Made by a program: the position numbers and the translations under genes. From UBA1268 sp002694955 (lineage in GTDB: Bacteria; Planctomycetota; Planctomycetia; Pirellulales; UBA1268), in NCBI GenBank assembly GCA_028066355.1, contig JALCBP010000006.1, positions 11,905-75,904 on the forward strand: a stretch of 64,000 nucleotides of DNA. Reading direction: 5' to 3'. The notes below the pieces were generated by a model, which was not told the DNA's origin, did no database searches, and was given only the letters and a program-made list of their open reading frames with translations. How positions within the stretch are numbered: position 1 is the first letter of the stretch; the number at the start of each line of letters is the position of its first letter. Positions 24,036 to 31,697 of the stretch are shown here, in pieces.

Positions 24036-26093
24036 CTAATTGCTGGCACTCGTTGCAGCATCTTGGTTCGTTGAGGCAGCAGAACGAGCCAGCGTGATAC
24101 CGCTGAGCCGCCATCCGTCCTCTAAATTTTGCATAACGAATCCATTCGTACCAAAATATTTTTTAATACGTTCAAAATCAGGCAACGTACTTCCATCAAT
24201 TTTTTGATCACGAACACTGCCAGGCTCTCCATCTCCTAAAAGACTGTTCAGCAGTTGGCCTGTTATGCTTTTTGACTTTGGCATTGCACCCCGCTTTAGC
24301 ATTTCAAAAGTCGGTCGGATTGAATCGCCTGAACGCCCAAATCCCCATAAAACAACTGCGGAAGGGAAGAGCTTCTTGAGAGCGGCATCAATCCGTTTGT
24401 AGTCACCTGAAGTTGCAAGAGAATCCCCTTCACTCATTGTTAACACCCGTTCAAGAACATCTCGGTGTGAGGCGATCAAAAGATGACCATGCGCAACGGT
24501 TACGGCAGAATGAGGGAGCAGTTTTTCTTCCTTTTCACGCAGCCGTCTACGACGATCGCTTGGGCTGTCTTCTTCCTGGTCTGCATGTGCAACAATTCCG
24601 CCGGGCGTTTCTATCTCGAGTGTAGGAATTTCCATCGAACGGTCTATTAACTCCCAGATAACAACACCATGAGCCTCAATCCGGCGCATATCCGGATCAG
24701 TTGCCATACTTTTGCCAACTGTGGCTGCAACTTTTTCTGGATCTGTTGCCTCAACTGCAATCACAAGGCGGTCGCTATCGATATCAATTGGCTCTTCGTA
24801 ATCACCAAGAAGAACAATTCTTTTACCCAAACACGCAATCAGGTCTGACTCGACATCGATTTGCGGACCATCTGGGTCTTCTTTGAGCGATGCAATTACG
24901 TCATCAAAAACCCCTTTTTCACCAACGACGTCATCCACAAGAGATTCCGCGGACTGAAAGGCAGTCTGTATGTCCCATTTCAACGAGGACCAACTCGACA
25001 CATTTTTTGGGACCCAACTCAAAGGCTGAATTTCGGCACTCTCTGGGAACCGAAGCATACGAGCAGCAAGATCATATCGGTCGATTGATGCAGGGTCACG
25101 TCCGGGTAGTGGCGGTGCATAGGCGATAGTTTGATGACGCATTTGGTGCGGGCCGTCATCGAACATGATAACACCGCCCAGAGCCTTCACTGCATCAAAT
25201 CCCTGGCGGCCGAGTATCTCAACGTAGTCTGGTCCCTTCTGTCGTTTTTTGGGTGGGTGCGCCAACTTGTATGCTGCAGCAAACCTGAACGGATCGATGT
25301 ACCAACGCAGTTTTGATGGAGAAGCAGCTAAATTCTCTAGCGAGCCTTCGCTTACCTTTACGAACTGTTCTTTTGAAGCGAGGCTATCTTGCCGACCGTT
25401 TTCGAGAACCGCAAGCACGTGACTGACCTGAACCGGATCATCTCCGACGACAAGAGCTCTCCCTTCGTGCACAACTGCCACGACCTGTTCTGCTGGTTCT
25501 TCAGTGCCTACATCGTCTGCGCTTGGATCCTCCTGAGGAAGTTTATAGACACGGATTTTTTCTTCGAAGTCAGCAAGACGTTCTGCTTTTTGTTCAAGCA
25601 GACGGTCTTCAATCGTACCCAGCAGTTCCTCGGTCTCCTTCTCATGCCCCGAGGTATCGACGAGTAATACGGTTGCTAGACGACCAGCCTCTGGAACGAT
25701 CGCTGCTACGGCAATCTCTCCTCCTGGAATCTCTCCAAGGTCTTCAATAGTAAGACCGAGTTTACCAAGCCGTTGCTTTCCAGCCTTTGAAAGCTGCTGT
25801 CGGAAACTCGTAACAAAAGCCTCCATACTTGGATCACTCAGAAGTTTGCCGTACTGAGTACGATCAAAACTTGCTCCAAAATCTTCCGGATCAGCGATAC
25901 TTATCCACGCCACTGTTGTATCTGGAAAAACTCTCTGGCTCTCCGGAAATGCTGGGTTCTCAGCCCACACAGGACCGACGCAACACACAACGAAGTGAAA
26001 GGCAAACAGCCAACCGGCAAAACCTCTCAGAAGGCATCGATGGGGTATTGTGAGACACCAACCCTTTATTTGATCGTTCGATATACGCTCCAC
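24036..26093 (-). CDS. Secreted or membrane-anchored protein of unknown function
   Basis: This 685-residue protein has a late N-terminal hydrophobic signal (about 24-44, ending VGPVWA), preceded by a basic stretch. The mature chain contains repeats of motifs about evaluated values, such as DTTVAWISIADPEDFGASF, ALVVGDDPVQVSHVLAVLE and HGHLLIASHRDVLERVL. These resemble the DUF3352-type layout of large planctomycete secreted proteins, but I cannot confirm it. The start is GTG at 26093, chosen because AGGAG lies about nine bases upstream. It is the last gene of a run of minus-strand genes with very short spacing (26319-27596, then a small frame at 26097-26309, then this one). Confidence 0.75.
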   Translation of the reverse strand: MERISNDQIKGWCLTIPHRCLLRGFAGWLFAFHFVVCCVGPVWAENPAFPESQRVFPDTTVAWISIADPEDFGASFDRTQYGKLLSDPSMEAFVTSFRQQLSKAGKQRLGKLGLTIEDLGEIPGGEIAVAAIVPEAGRLATVLLVDTSGHEKETEELLGTIEDRLLEQKAERLADFEEKIRVYKLPQEDPSADDVGTEEPAEQVVAVVHEGRALVVGDDPVQVSHVLAVLENGRQDSLASKEQFVKVSEGSLENLAASPSKLRWYIDPFRFAAAYKLAHPPKKRQKGPDYVEILGRQGFDAVKALGGVIMFDDGPHQMRHQTIAYAPPLPGRDPASIDRYDLAARMLRFPESAEIQPLSWVPKNVSSWSSLKWDIQTAFQSAESLVDDVVGEKGVFDDVIASLKEDPDGPQIDVESDLIACLGKRIVLLGDYEEPIDIDSDRLVIAVEATDPEKVAATVGKSMATDPDMRRIEAHGVVIWELIDRSMEIPTLEIETPGGIVAHADQEEDSPSDRRRRLREKEEKLLPHSAVTVAHGHLLIASHRDVLERVLTMSEGDSLATSGDYKRIDAALKKLFPSAVVLWGFGRSGDSIRPTFEMLKRGAMPKSKSITGQLLNSLLGDGEPGSVRDQKIDGSTLPDFERIKKYFGTNGFVMQNLEDGWRLSGITLARSAASTNQDAATSASN

Positions 26094-26096
26094 AGA

Positions 26097-26309
26097 TCAA
26101 CTCCTTTTGATTCCGGCACCCTGCGGCGACCAGACGTAACTCCGAAAACCAATCCGTCGTGAATCCAGCTGAACACCTGACAGCTCGACAGTCTTTACGG
26201 ACAAACCTGTCAGAACCAGAACTTGGAGTGTGTCAGGCTTTCCCATTTTTCTCAACATCAACTTTCTCGGATAAAGCACACAAAAACAGGCATCTACGCG
26301 CATTTTCAT
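26097..26309 (-). CDS. Possible small protein between two closely spaced genes
   Basis: This 70-codon frame fills almost exactly the space between the membrane protein gene ending at 26319 and the gene starting at 26093, leaving nine and three bases. The segment DTLQVLVLTGLSVKTVELSG could be a short strand-rich fold. No Shine-Dalgarno sequence is visible before the ATG, and the frame contains several Cys near the start, so it may be only an untranslated spacer. The family is not recognised. Confidence 0.3.
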   Translation of the reverse strand: MKMRVDACFCVLYPRKLMLRKMGKPDTLQVLVLTGLSVKTVELSGVQLDSRRIGFRSYVWSPQGAGIKRS

Positions 26310-26318
26310 GGAGTTTAT

Positions 26319-27596
26319 TCATGACAGTGTGTCATAAAAACTCTGTTGCAACAGGAACGTGCCCCATACTCCCATAACAAAGACTGCAAGACTGAAAGCA
26401 AACACAGTCTCAGTTCGTGCCTTAGCTCGTTGCAAAAAAAGACATGCAATCAGTGTTATGGCCCCTATCACAGTAAGAAAACCTACCGCCTGCAAGCCAC
26501 TACCTGCTCCAGAACTCCCAACAGCAGCCAGAGACACCACGAGTGGCGGCCAAGAAACAATCGCCCCATAACTGACAAGTACAATTCCGGCTTGAAAAAT
26601 TCGATTGGGTGTAGTGAGTCTCTCCAACCATCTGGCTCGTCTTCTGCATGACAAAAGACAATCCCACTCGGAAACAACCTTGTGACCGTCCAACAACGAG
26701 GCAGATGGAATTGCTATCGCACCGAACACAATACTCGCAAGAATTTCGTACCTTGGAACGTCTGAACTCGTTAGCAGAAGCCAACCTACCATAGCCACTA
26801 GTAGTGACACGATTGCAATGATTCGCAAAGTGCGCCGCCATGGTGACTGAACTGGAAGTATCCCGAGGAACGCAATTGATGAGAAACCATTCTCTTTTGA
26901 AGGTCGTGCTGCCGCCTCATTACGTAGCAGAATACTGCCAAAGATATCTGGATAGCTACTTGAGAACACTTCTGCACCAAGTAGAAGCAAGACAAGGCCC
27001 GCACCCAGCCAAACCATTACCAAGATGAAAGGGACTGCCCAAATAAGCCACGGTGGCATGCACGAAAAACTCCACCCAACTATCGCGATGGCAGACCATC
27101 CGGTTAAGAGCACACCCGAATATGCATCAGCTATTGGAAACCCAGAAACCAAAAAAGTGAAGAATGTTCCTGCCGTTAAAACAATGATTACAATGCCTTC
27201 CAAAAGCAACGTGGCTTGTTGCACTTGATCATTCTGCCCAACAATGGCCTTCACAATAAGTCCTGAAACACATCCTATGGTTGGCCAGAGAAGCCGTACG
27301 ACATACCAGGAAAGCCCATGCGGCAACGCCGAGACTGACCTTGTGAAACTGCCGAAGGCCCATTTCCTCGCATGACTGCGGAATGACCAAAGTGGAAGCG
27401 TTGCGGATACCTCTCCCATACCAATGGCAGCCGCCGAGGCAAGAATACCCCAGAAAAACAGGGGGAGCCCCCACACGCCTGGTATTGTCATCTTCGGTAT
27501 TGTCATCACAGCACAGCCGGCTAGGCACAGGGAAACCCACGATGCAGGGCGTTGCCAATCGTGCTTGAGCCAAATCTTGATGACGGTAAAAAACAT
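26319..27596 (-). CDS. Polytopic membrane protein of unknown function
   Basis: This 425-residue protein has about ten hydrophobic segments throughout its length (for example ASWVSLCLAGCAVMTI, GVWGLPLFFWGILASAAAIG, IIVLTAGTFFTFLVSGF and LLVAMVGWLLLTSSD). A cytoplasmic loop is predicted around 225-255. The layout resembles ABC-2-type permeases or other transport membrane subunits, but no ATPase gene is adjacent and no signature motif is visible. It may be co-transcribed with the genes at 26097-26309 and 24036-26093. Confidence 0.7.
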   Translation of the reverse strand: MFFTVIKIWLKHDWQRPASWVSLCLAGCAVMTIPKMTIPGVWGLPLFFWGILASAAAIGMGEVSATLPLWSFRSHARKWAFGSFTRSVSALPHGLSWYVVRLLWPTIGCVSGLIVKAIVGQNDQVQQATLLLEGIVIIVLTAGTFFTFLVSGFPIADAYSGVLLTGWSAIAIVGWSFSCMPPWLIWAVPFILVMVWLGAGLVLLLLGAEVFSSSYPDIFGSILLRNEAAARPSKENGFSSIAFLGILPVQSPWRRTLRIIAIVSLLVAMVGWLLLTSSDVPRYEILASIVFGAIAIPSASLLDGHKVVSEWDCLLSCRRRARWLERLTTPNRIFQAGIVLVSYGAIVSWPPLVVSLAAVGSSGAGSGLQAVGFLTVIGAITLIACLFLQRAKARTETVFAFSLAVFVMGVWGTFLLQQSFYDTLS

Positions 27597-27647
27597 CCCA
27601 CCGTGCTTTTTTAAAGACCCTCAAATCCTGTCATGTCAACATGAATA

Positions 27648-28859
27648 CTATTTCCTCGGACGAATCCCGCCCTGAACCCGAAGCGGCAGCCCAAGGATTC
27701 TGAGAAATCCCTCAGCGTCAGTCTGATCATATGAGCCGCCACCCTCCATTGAGGCAATTGCGGCATCATACAAACTCTCAGAGCTTTCTCTACTTTTTAC
27801 GAGGATGTTCCCTTTGTATAAGTTGAGCTCGACACTACCTGTAACGGGTCGCTGTGCCTCACGAATGAATGCAAGAAGTGCATCCATTTTTGCACAATAC
27901 CAAAACCCGTAATAAACCGCCTCAGCGAACTCAGCTGACAAACGATCTCGAAGATGAACCAGATCGCGATCAAGTGTCAGTTGCTCAATAAACCGGTGTG
28001 ATTCATACAAAAGGGTCATCCCGGGAGCTTCGTACACACCACGACTTTTCATTCCCACAAGACGGTTCTCGAGGATATCTATTCGACCAATCCCGTTGCG
28101 TCCACCAATTTCATTGAGCCTAAGAACCATTTCGTGTGGACAAAGTTCCTCACCGTTAAGCTTCACTGGAACACCAGAATCAAACGTAATTCGTATGGTC
28201 TCGACACGATCTGGCGCTTGTTGCGGCGAAACAGACATTCCAAAATCAACAAGCTCATAGCCATCTGTATCAAGTTCTTCCAGAAGACCTGCCTCATAGC
28301 TAGTGTGCAGGCAATTCTCATCCGAGCTGTACGGTTTTGCTTTCGAAGCTTTCACAGGAATCGATTTTTCTTCACAAAATTCAATGAGTTCTTTTCGACC
28401 TGGAAAACGTTTACGAAACGCTTCTATCCGCCACGGTGCAAGCACCTCGATCGACGGATCAATGGCCTCAGCAGCCAACTGAAAACGGCACTGATCATTG
28501 CCTTTACCGGTCGAACCATGTGCAAATACGGTCGCACCCTCTGCATGTGCAAGATCGACACAGACCTTACTTATCAGGGGCCGGGCGATCGATGTCCCAA
28601 GAAGGTATGTCCCCTCATAGCGTGCCTGCCACTGCATGGCTGGAAACGCGTAATCTCGGCAGAGTTCCTCTCTTACGTCAACAAGAATCGCTTTTTTCGC
28701 ACCACACCGACGGGCTTTTTCAAGCGTCGCCTCTCTGTCTTCACACGGCTGCCCAAGATCAACGTAGACACAAATTACTTCGTACCCTTGCTCAATCAAC
28801 CAGCCAAGTATTACGGACGTGTCGAGACCACCCGAGTACGCGAGGACGCATTTTTTCAT
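27648..28859 (-). CDS. argG: Argininosuccinate synthase
   Basis: This 403-residue enzyme joins citrulline and aspartate with ATP in arginine synthesis. The N-terminal ATP-binding P-loop AYSGGLDTSVILGWL is the family signature. Further motifs are HGSTGKGNDQCRFQLA (citrulline/aspartate site), APWRIEAFRKRFPGR and GRIDILENRLVGMKSRG. Length and motif order match the type I enzyme. The gene starts with ATG at 28859 and stands alone between the membrane protein gene and pyk. Confidence 0.97.
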   Translation of the reverse strand: MKKCVLAYSGGLDTSVILGWLIEQGYEVICVYVDLGQPCEDREATLEKARRCGAKKAILVDVREELCRDYAFPAMQWQARYEGTYLLGTSIARPLISKVCVDLAHAEGATVFAHGSTGKGNDQCRFQLAAEAIDPSIEVLAPWRIEAFRKRFPGRKELIEFCEEKSIPVKASKAKPYSSDENCLHTSYEAGLLEELDTDGYELVDFGMSVSPQQAPDRVETIRITFDSGVPVKLNGEELCPHEMVLRLNEIGGRNGIGRIDILENRLVGMKSRGVYEAPGMTLLYESHRFIEQLTLDRDLVHLRDRLSAEFAEAVYYGFWYCAKMDALLAFIREAQRPVTGSVELNLYKGNILVKSRESSESLYDAAIASMEGGGSYDQTDAEGFLRILGLPLRVQGGIRPRK

Positions 28860-28913
28860 TCGTCATTTCCTAAAAAGTAACTAGCCTACGAAGCTCTAGA
28901 CCTAAAATGTGAC

Positions 28914-28966
28914 AAAAAATTCAATTCAGGCAATGCAGACCCATCAAGCCTGCTAACAATTGCCTG
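28914..28966 (-). terminator. Candidate Rho-independent terminator of pyk
   Basis: On the minus strand CAGGCAAT (28966-28959 complement) pairs with ATTGCCTG (28934-28927 complement), with an inner GCAG/CTGC helix, and a T-rich tract containing six T residues follows at 28919-28914. It lies about 60 bases beyond the pyk stop codon and before argG. Confidence 0.45.
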
Positions 28967-29027
28967 TTACTCGAAAAAAGTGTTCTAAATTAAGGATGTT
29001 TCCACCTAGCGTTCAGTGCACGACCGT

Positions 29028-30578
29028 TCACACTTCGTGCACCATCGCCATATTGTGACCGCCTGCTCCAAACCCTATTCCAGCAACAAGAACGATACGG
29101 TCTCCTCGCTCAAGTCGACCATTCTGCAACCCCCATTCACTTACATGGCTCAGCAACTGATTCACGTCAGCTCCCTCAGGAACAGCAACCGGAGTCACAC
29201 CCCAGTACAACGTCATCTGCCTGAGTGTTGCCGGGTCATCAGTCAACCCGATTGTAGGAACGGCACCACGGTGTTTTGACCGAGCGATCGCCGTAACTCC
29301 ACTCTTACTGGCAACAACAAAAAGCCGTGCATCTAGCTCTGCTGCGATGCGGCTCGCCCCTTCAACAACTGCCTGAGTGATTGGATGGAGTCCGTGTACA
29401 AGCCGTTGAGGCTTTGGTAGGTAAGCATTCCCAGCAGCACCGACTCTACTTTTTCCTAACAACTCATCGAGGTATTGTCGTCGTGAATTCAGATACTGCC
29501 GCTCAGTTGATTGTGCTATACGACGCATCATTTCTACAACACGTCGCGGATGATCACCGATGGCTGTTTCTCCCGAGAGCATGCATGCATCTGCACCATC
29601 AAGAATGGCATTAGCAACATCGGTCGTCTCAGCACGCGTCGGGCGTCTTGAATATTGCATGCTATCCAGCATCTGCGTCGCTACGATCACCGGCTTTTGG
29701 TATTGCTGACAGACCCGAATAATCTGCTTCTGTACCATCGGCATACTTGCGACATCAATTTCAACTCCAAGGTCACCACGGGCGACCATTACCACATCGG
29801 CTCCGTCAATAATCGAGTCGAGGTTATCAAGCGCCTCCCGCTTTTCAATCTTGGCAACCACTCGTGCAGAGGATTGTCTGGTGCGTAATAATTCCTTAAG
29901 AAGGTTAACCTCGCCAGAAGATCGCACGAAAGAAAGACTCACAAAATCAGCACCCACAGAAGCTGCCCATTCAGCATGCTTCCAATCGTCCGCACTCATT
30001 GCAGCAACCGACAAGTTAACACCTGGCAAATTTACGCCCTGACGGCTTCTGACAACTCCACCTTGCACCACTCGACAACGTGCGTGGTCGTTTGTCTTCT
30101 CAGATACAACCAAACTGATTGTACCGTCAGCAAGCATGATGGAATCTCCAACAGCCAACTCATTTACAAGCGTCGGATAGGTCGTCACAAAATGGTGCAT
30201 CCGGTCGCTTGCTGTGCCGGGAACAAAAAAAATATCACTTCCTTCAACGCACTCAACGCTACCACCAGTGATTTCTCCTAGCCGTATTTTTGGGCCGGCC
30301 AAGTCAACAAGGATACCTACAGGCCTTCCAACTTTTTCCGATATATCTCGAACCGTGTTGAGCGTCGCGGTATGCTCATCTATGGAGCCATGCGCCATGT
30401 TGAGTCTGAAAACATCAACGCCACCTTCAATGAGTGCCTGAACACCTGCTTCACCAGAACTCGCAGGCCCTATGGTTGCAATAATTTTTGTTCGTACCGG
30501 TGCACCAGGGAGAGACGGTGCTGCTTCATCCACGCCTGAATAACCGGGAATATCTGTCACGACGCGGCCCTGCTGCAT
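29028..30578 (-). CDS. pyk: Pyruvate kinase
   Basis: This 516-residue glycolytic enzyme makes pyruvate and ATP from phosphoenolpyruvate and ADP. It shows RTKIIATIGPASSG near residue 29, DLAGPKIRLGEI, the catalytic Lys region VVAKIEKREAL, MVARGDLGVEI, the active-site signature ATQMLDSM and PTRAETTDVANAILDGADA. The C-terminal allosteric domain follows (from about 375). The N-terminus has about 28 residues before the conserved start, slightly longer than usual; the annotated ATG at 30578 has no strong alternative. It is divergent from the SDR gene. Confidence 0.96.
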   Translation of the reverse strand: MQQGRVVTDIPGYSGVDEAAPSLPGAPVRTKIIATIGPASSGEAGVQALIEGGVDVFRLNMAHGSIDEHTATLNTVRDISEKVGRPVGILVDLAGPKIRLGEITGGSVECVEGSDIFFVPGTASDRMHHFVTTYPTLVNELAVGDSIMLADGTISLVVSEKTNDHARCRVVQGGVVRSRQGVNLPGVNLSVAAMSADDWKHAEWAASVGADFVSLSFVRSSGEVNLLKELLRTRQSSARVVAKIEKREALDNLDSIIDGADVVMVARGDLGVEIDVASMPMVQKQIIRVCQQYQKPVIVATQMLDSMQYSRRPTRAETTDVANAILDGADACMLSGETAIGDHPRRVVEMMRRIAQSTERQYLNSRRQYLDELLGKSRVGAAGNAYLPKPQRLVHGLHPITQAVVEGASRIAAELDARLFVVASKSGVTAIARSKHRGAVPTIGLTDDPATLRQMTLYWGVTPVAVPEGADVNQLLSHVSEWGLQNGRLERGDRIVLVAGIGFGAGGHNMAMVHEV

Positions 30579-30692
30579 CTAAGGGGTAGGATAAATCAGT
30601 CAAACCAAACACAATTGTAGTTTACCGTAATTAAGAAACATGTTCTTAAGAGTGAATCAACCCTTTTTACCTTTGCAGAAAAACACCGTTTG

Positions 30693-31601
30693 ATGGTTAA
30701 ATCTGGCTTGTACGCCTCAACAAAGAGAAAGTCTTCGGCAGATTACTGGCGACAACAACGCGTTCTCATAGCTGGTGGCACCAGCGGATTTGGGCTCGTT
30801 TTAGCAAAACTACTAAGTCGTTTAGGTGCCTCTGTTATGGTGATTGGTCGTTCGGCTGAACGAGTCCGAAACGCAATGGTCCAGTGCGATGCTGAAGCAG
30901 ACAACGCTGGGCACTCAAAAAATCGAGTGCAGGGGATTACCGCTGACCTCAGTCAAAATGGAGAGGGCAACCGCGTTGCTGCTCACTGTATTGATAAGCT
31001 TGGTGGTTGTGACTCATTCTTTTTCTGTATTGGTCAATCAAGTCGATCGCTTGTTCTCAAACTGACCCCTCAAGAGATACGCTCCTCTCTTGATGCAAAT
31101 CTCATGACAGCCATTGAAATCACTCAGGCTGTGGCCGAATCTGTTTGCCATGCCCACGGGCATCTTGTTTTTATTGGAAGCCTCGCTGGAAAGTTTGTCA
31201 CTCCAGCGATGGGTAACTACGCTATCGGAAAGTCAGCGCTTGCGGCTTTTGCTGAGGCCGTTCGCCTTGAAACACAACCACATGGTGGGCACGTCCTTCT
31301 TGTTTGTCCTGGCCCGATTCAGCGAGTATCGGTAGAAGGATCAAGCGATCCTTCGCACAATCGTTACGATGAACAAGTACTGAATTACGGACTCCCCAAT
31401 AGCACTGCACAGCCGGGCGGTGGGGCGTCAGTGCGGCTTTTGGATGCAGAGAAACTCGCTGACGAGGTACTGGCTGCGTGCCAGCAGAATCATCAGGAAC
31501 TCGTCCGCCCGAAAAAGGCAATGTTTCTCGCCGGTCTCATTGAATGGTTCCCGTCATGGGGGCGGACAATACTCAACCGCTATACGAGACAAAAAGACTG
31601 A
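30693..31601 (+). CDS. Short-chain dehydrogenase/reductase family protein
   Basis: This 302-residue protein has the Rossmann motif VLIAGGTSGFGLVLAKLL (the TGxxxGxG motif in the form GGTSGFG), the catalytic Ser in LVFIGSLAGKF and the Y-x-x-x-K pair in NYAIGKSALAAFAEA. This supports an active NAD(P)-dependent oxidoreductase. LLVCPGPI matches the PG motif after the active site. The substrate cannot be inferred. The ATG at 30693 is preferred over the TTG just before it. The C-terminal end is hydrophobic (AMFLAGLIEWFPSWG), which may link it to the membrane. Confidence 0.88.
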   Translation: MVKSGLYASTKRKSSADYWRQQRVLIAGGTSGFGLVLAKLLSRLGASVMVIGRSAERVRNAMVQCDAEADNAGHSKNRVQGITADLSQNGEGNRVAAHCIDKLGGCDSFFFCIGQSSRSLVLKLTPQEIRSSLDANLMTAIEITQAVAESVCHAHGHLVFIGSLAGKFVTPAMGNYAIGKSALAAFAEAVRLETQPHGGHVLLVCPGPIQRVSVEGSSDPSHNRYDEQVLNYGLPNSTAQPGGGASVRLLDAEKLADEVLAACQQNHQELVRPKKAMFLAGLIEWFPSWGRTILNRYTRQKD

Positions 31602-31697
31602 TAGCAGGATCAGCACGCTGCCCACACAAAAACATTTTTTTCAACCGAGCCAGATACCAGCAAGTGGATAGCTCATGAGGTGTCGTCACGATACCCA

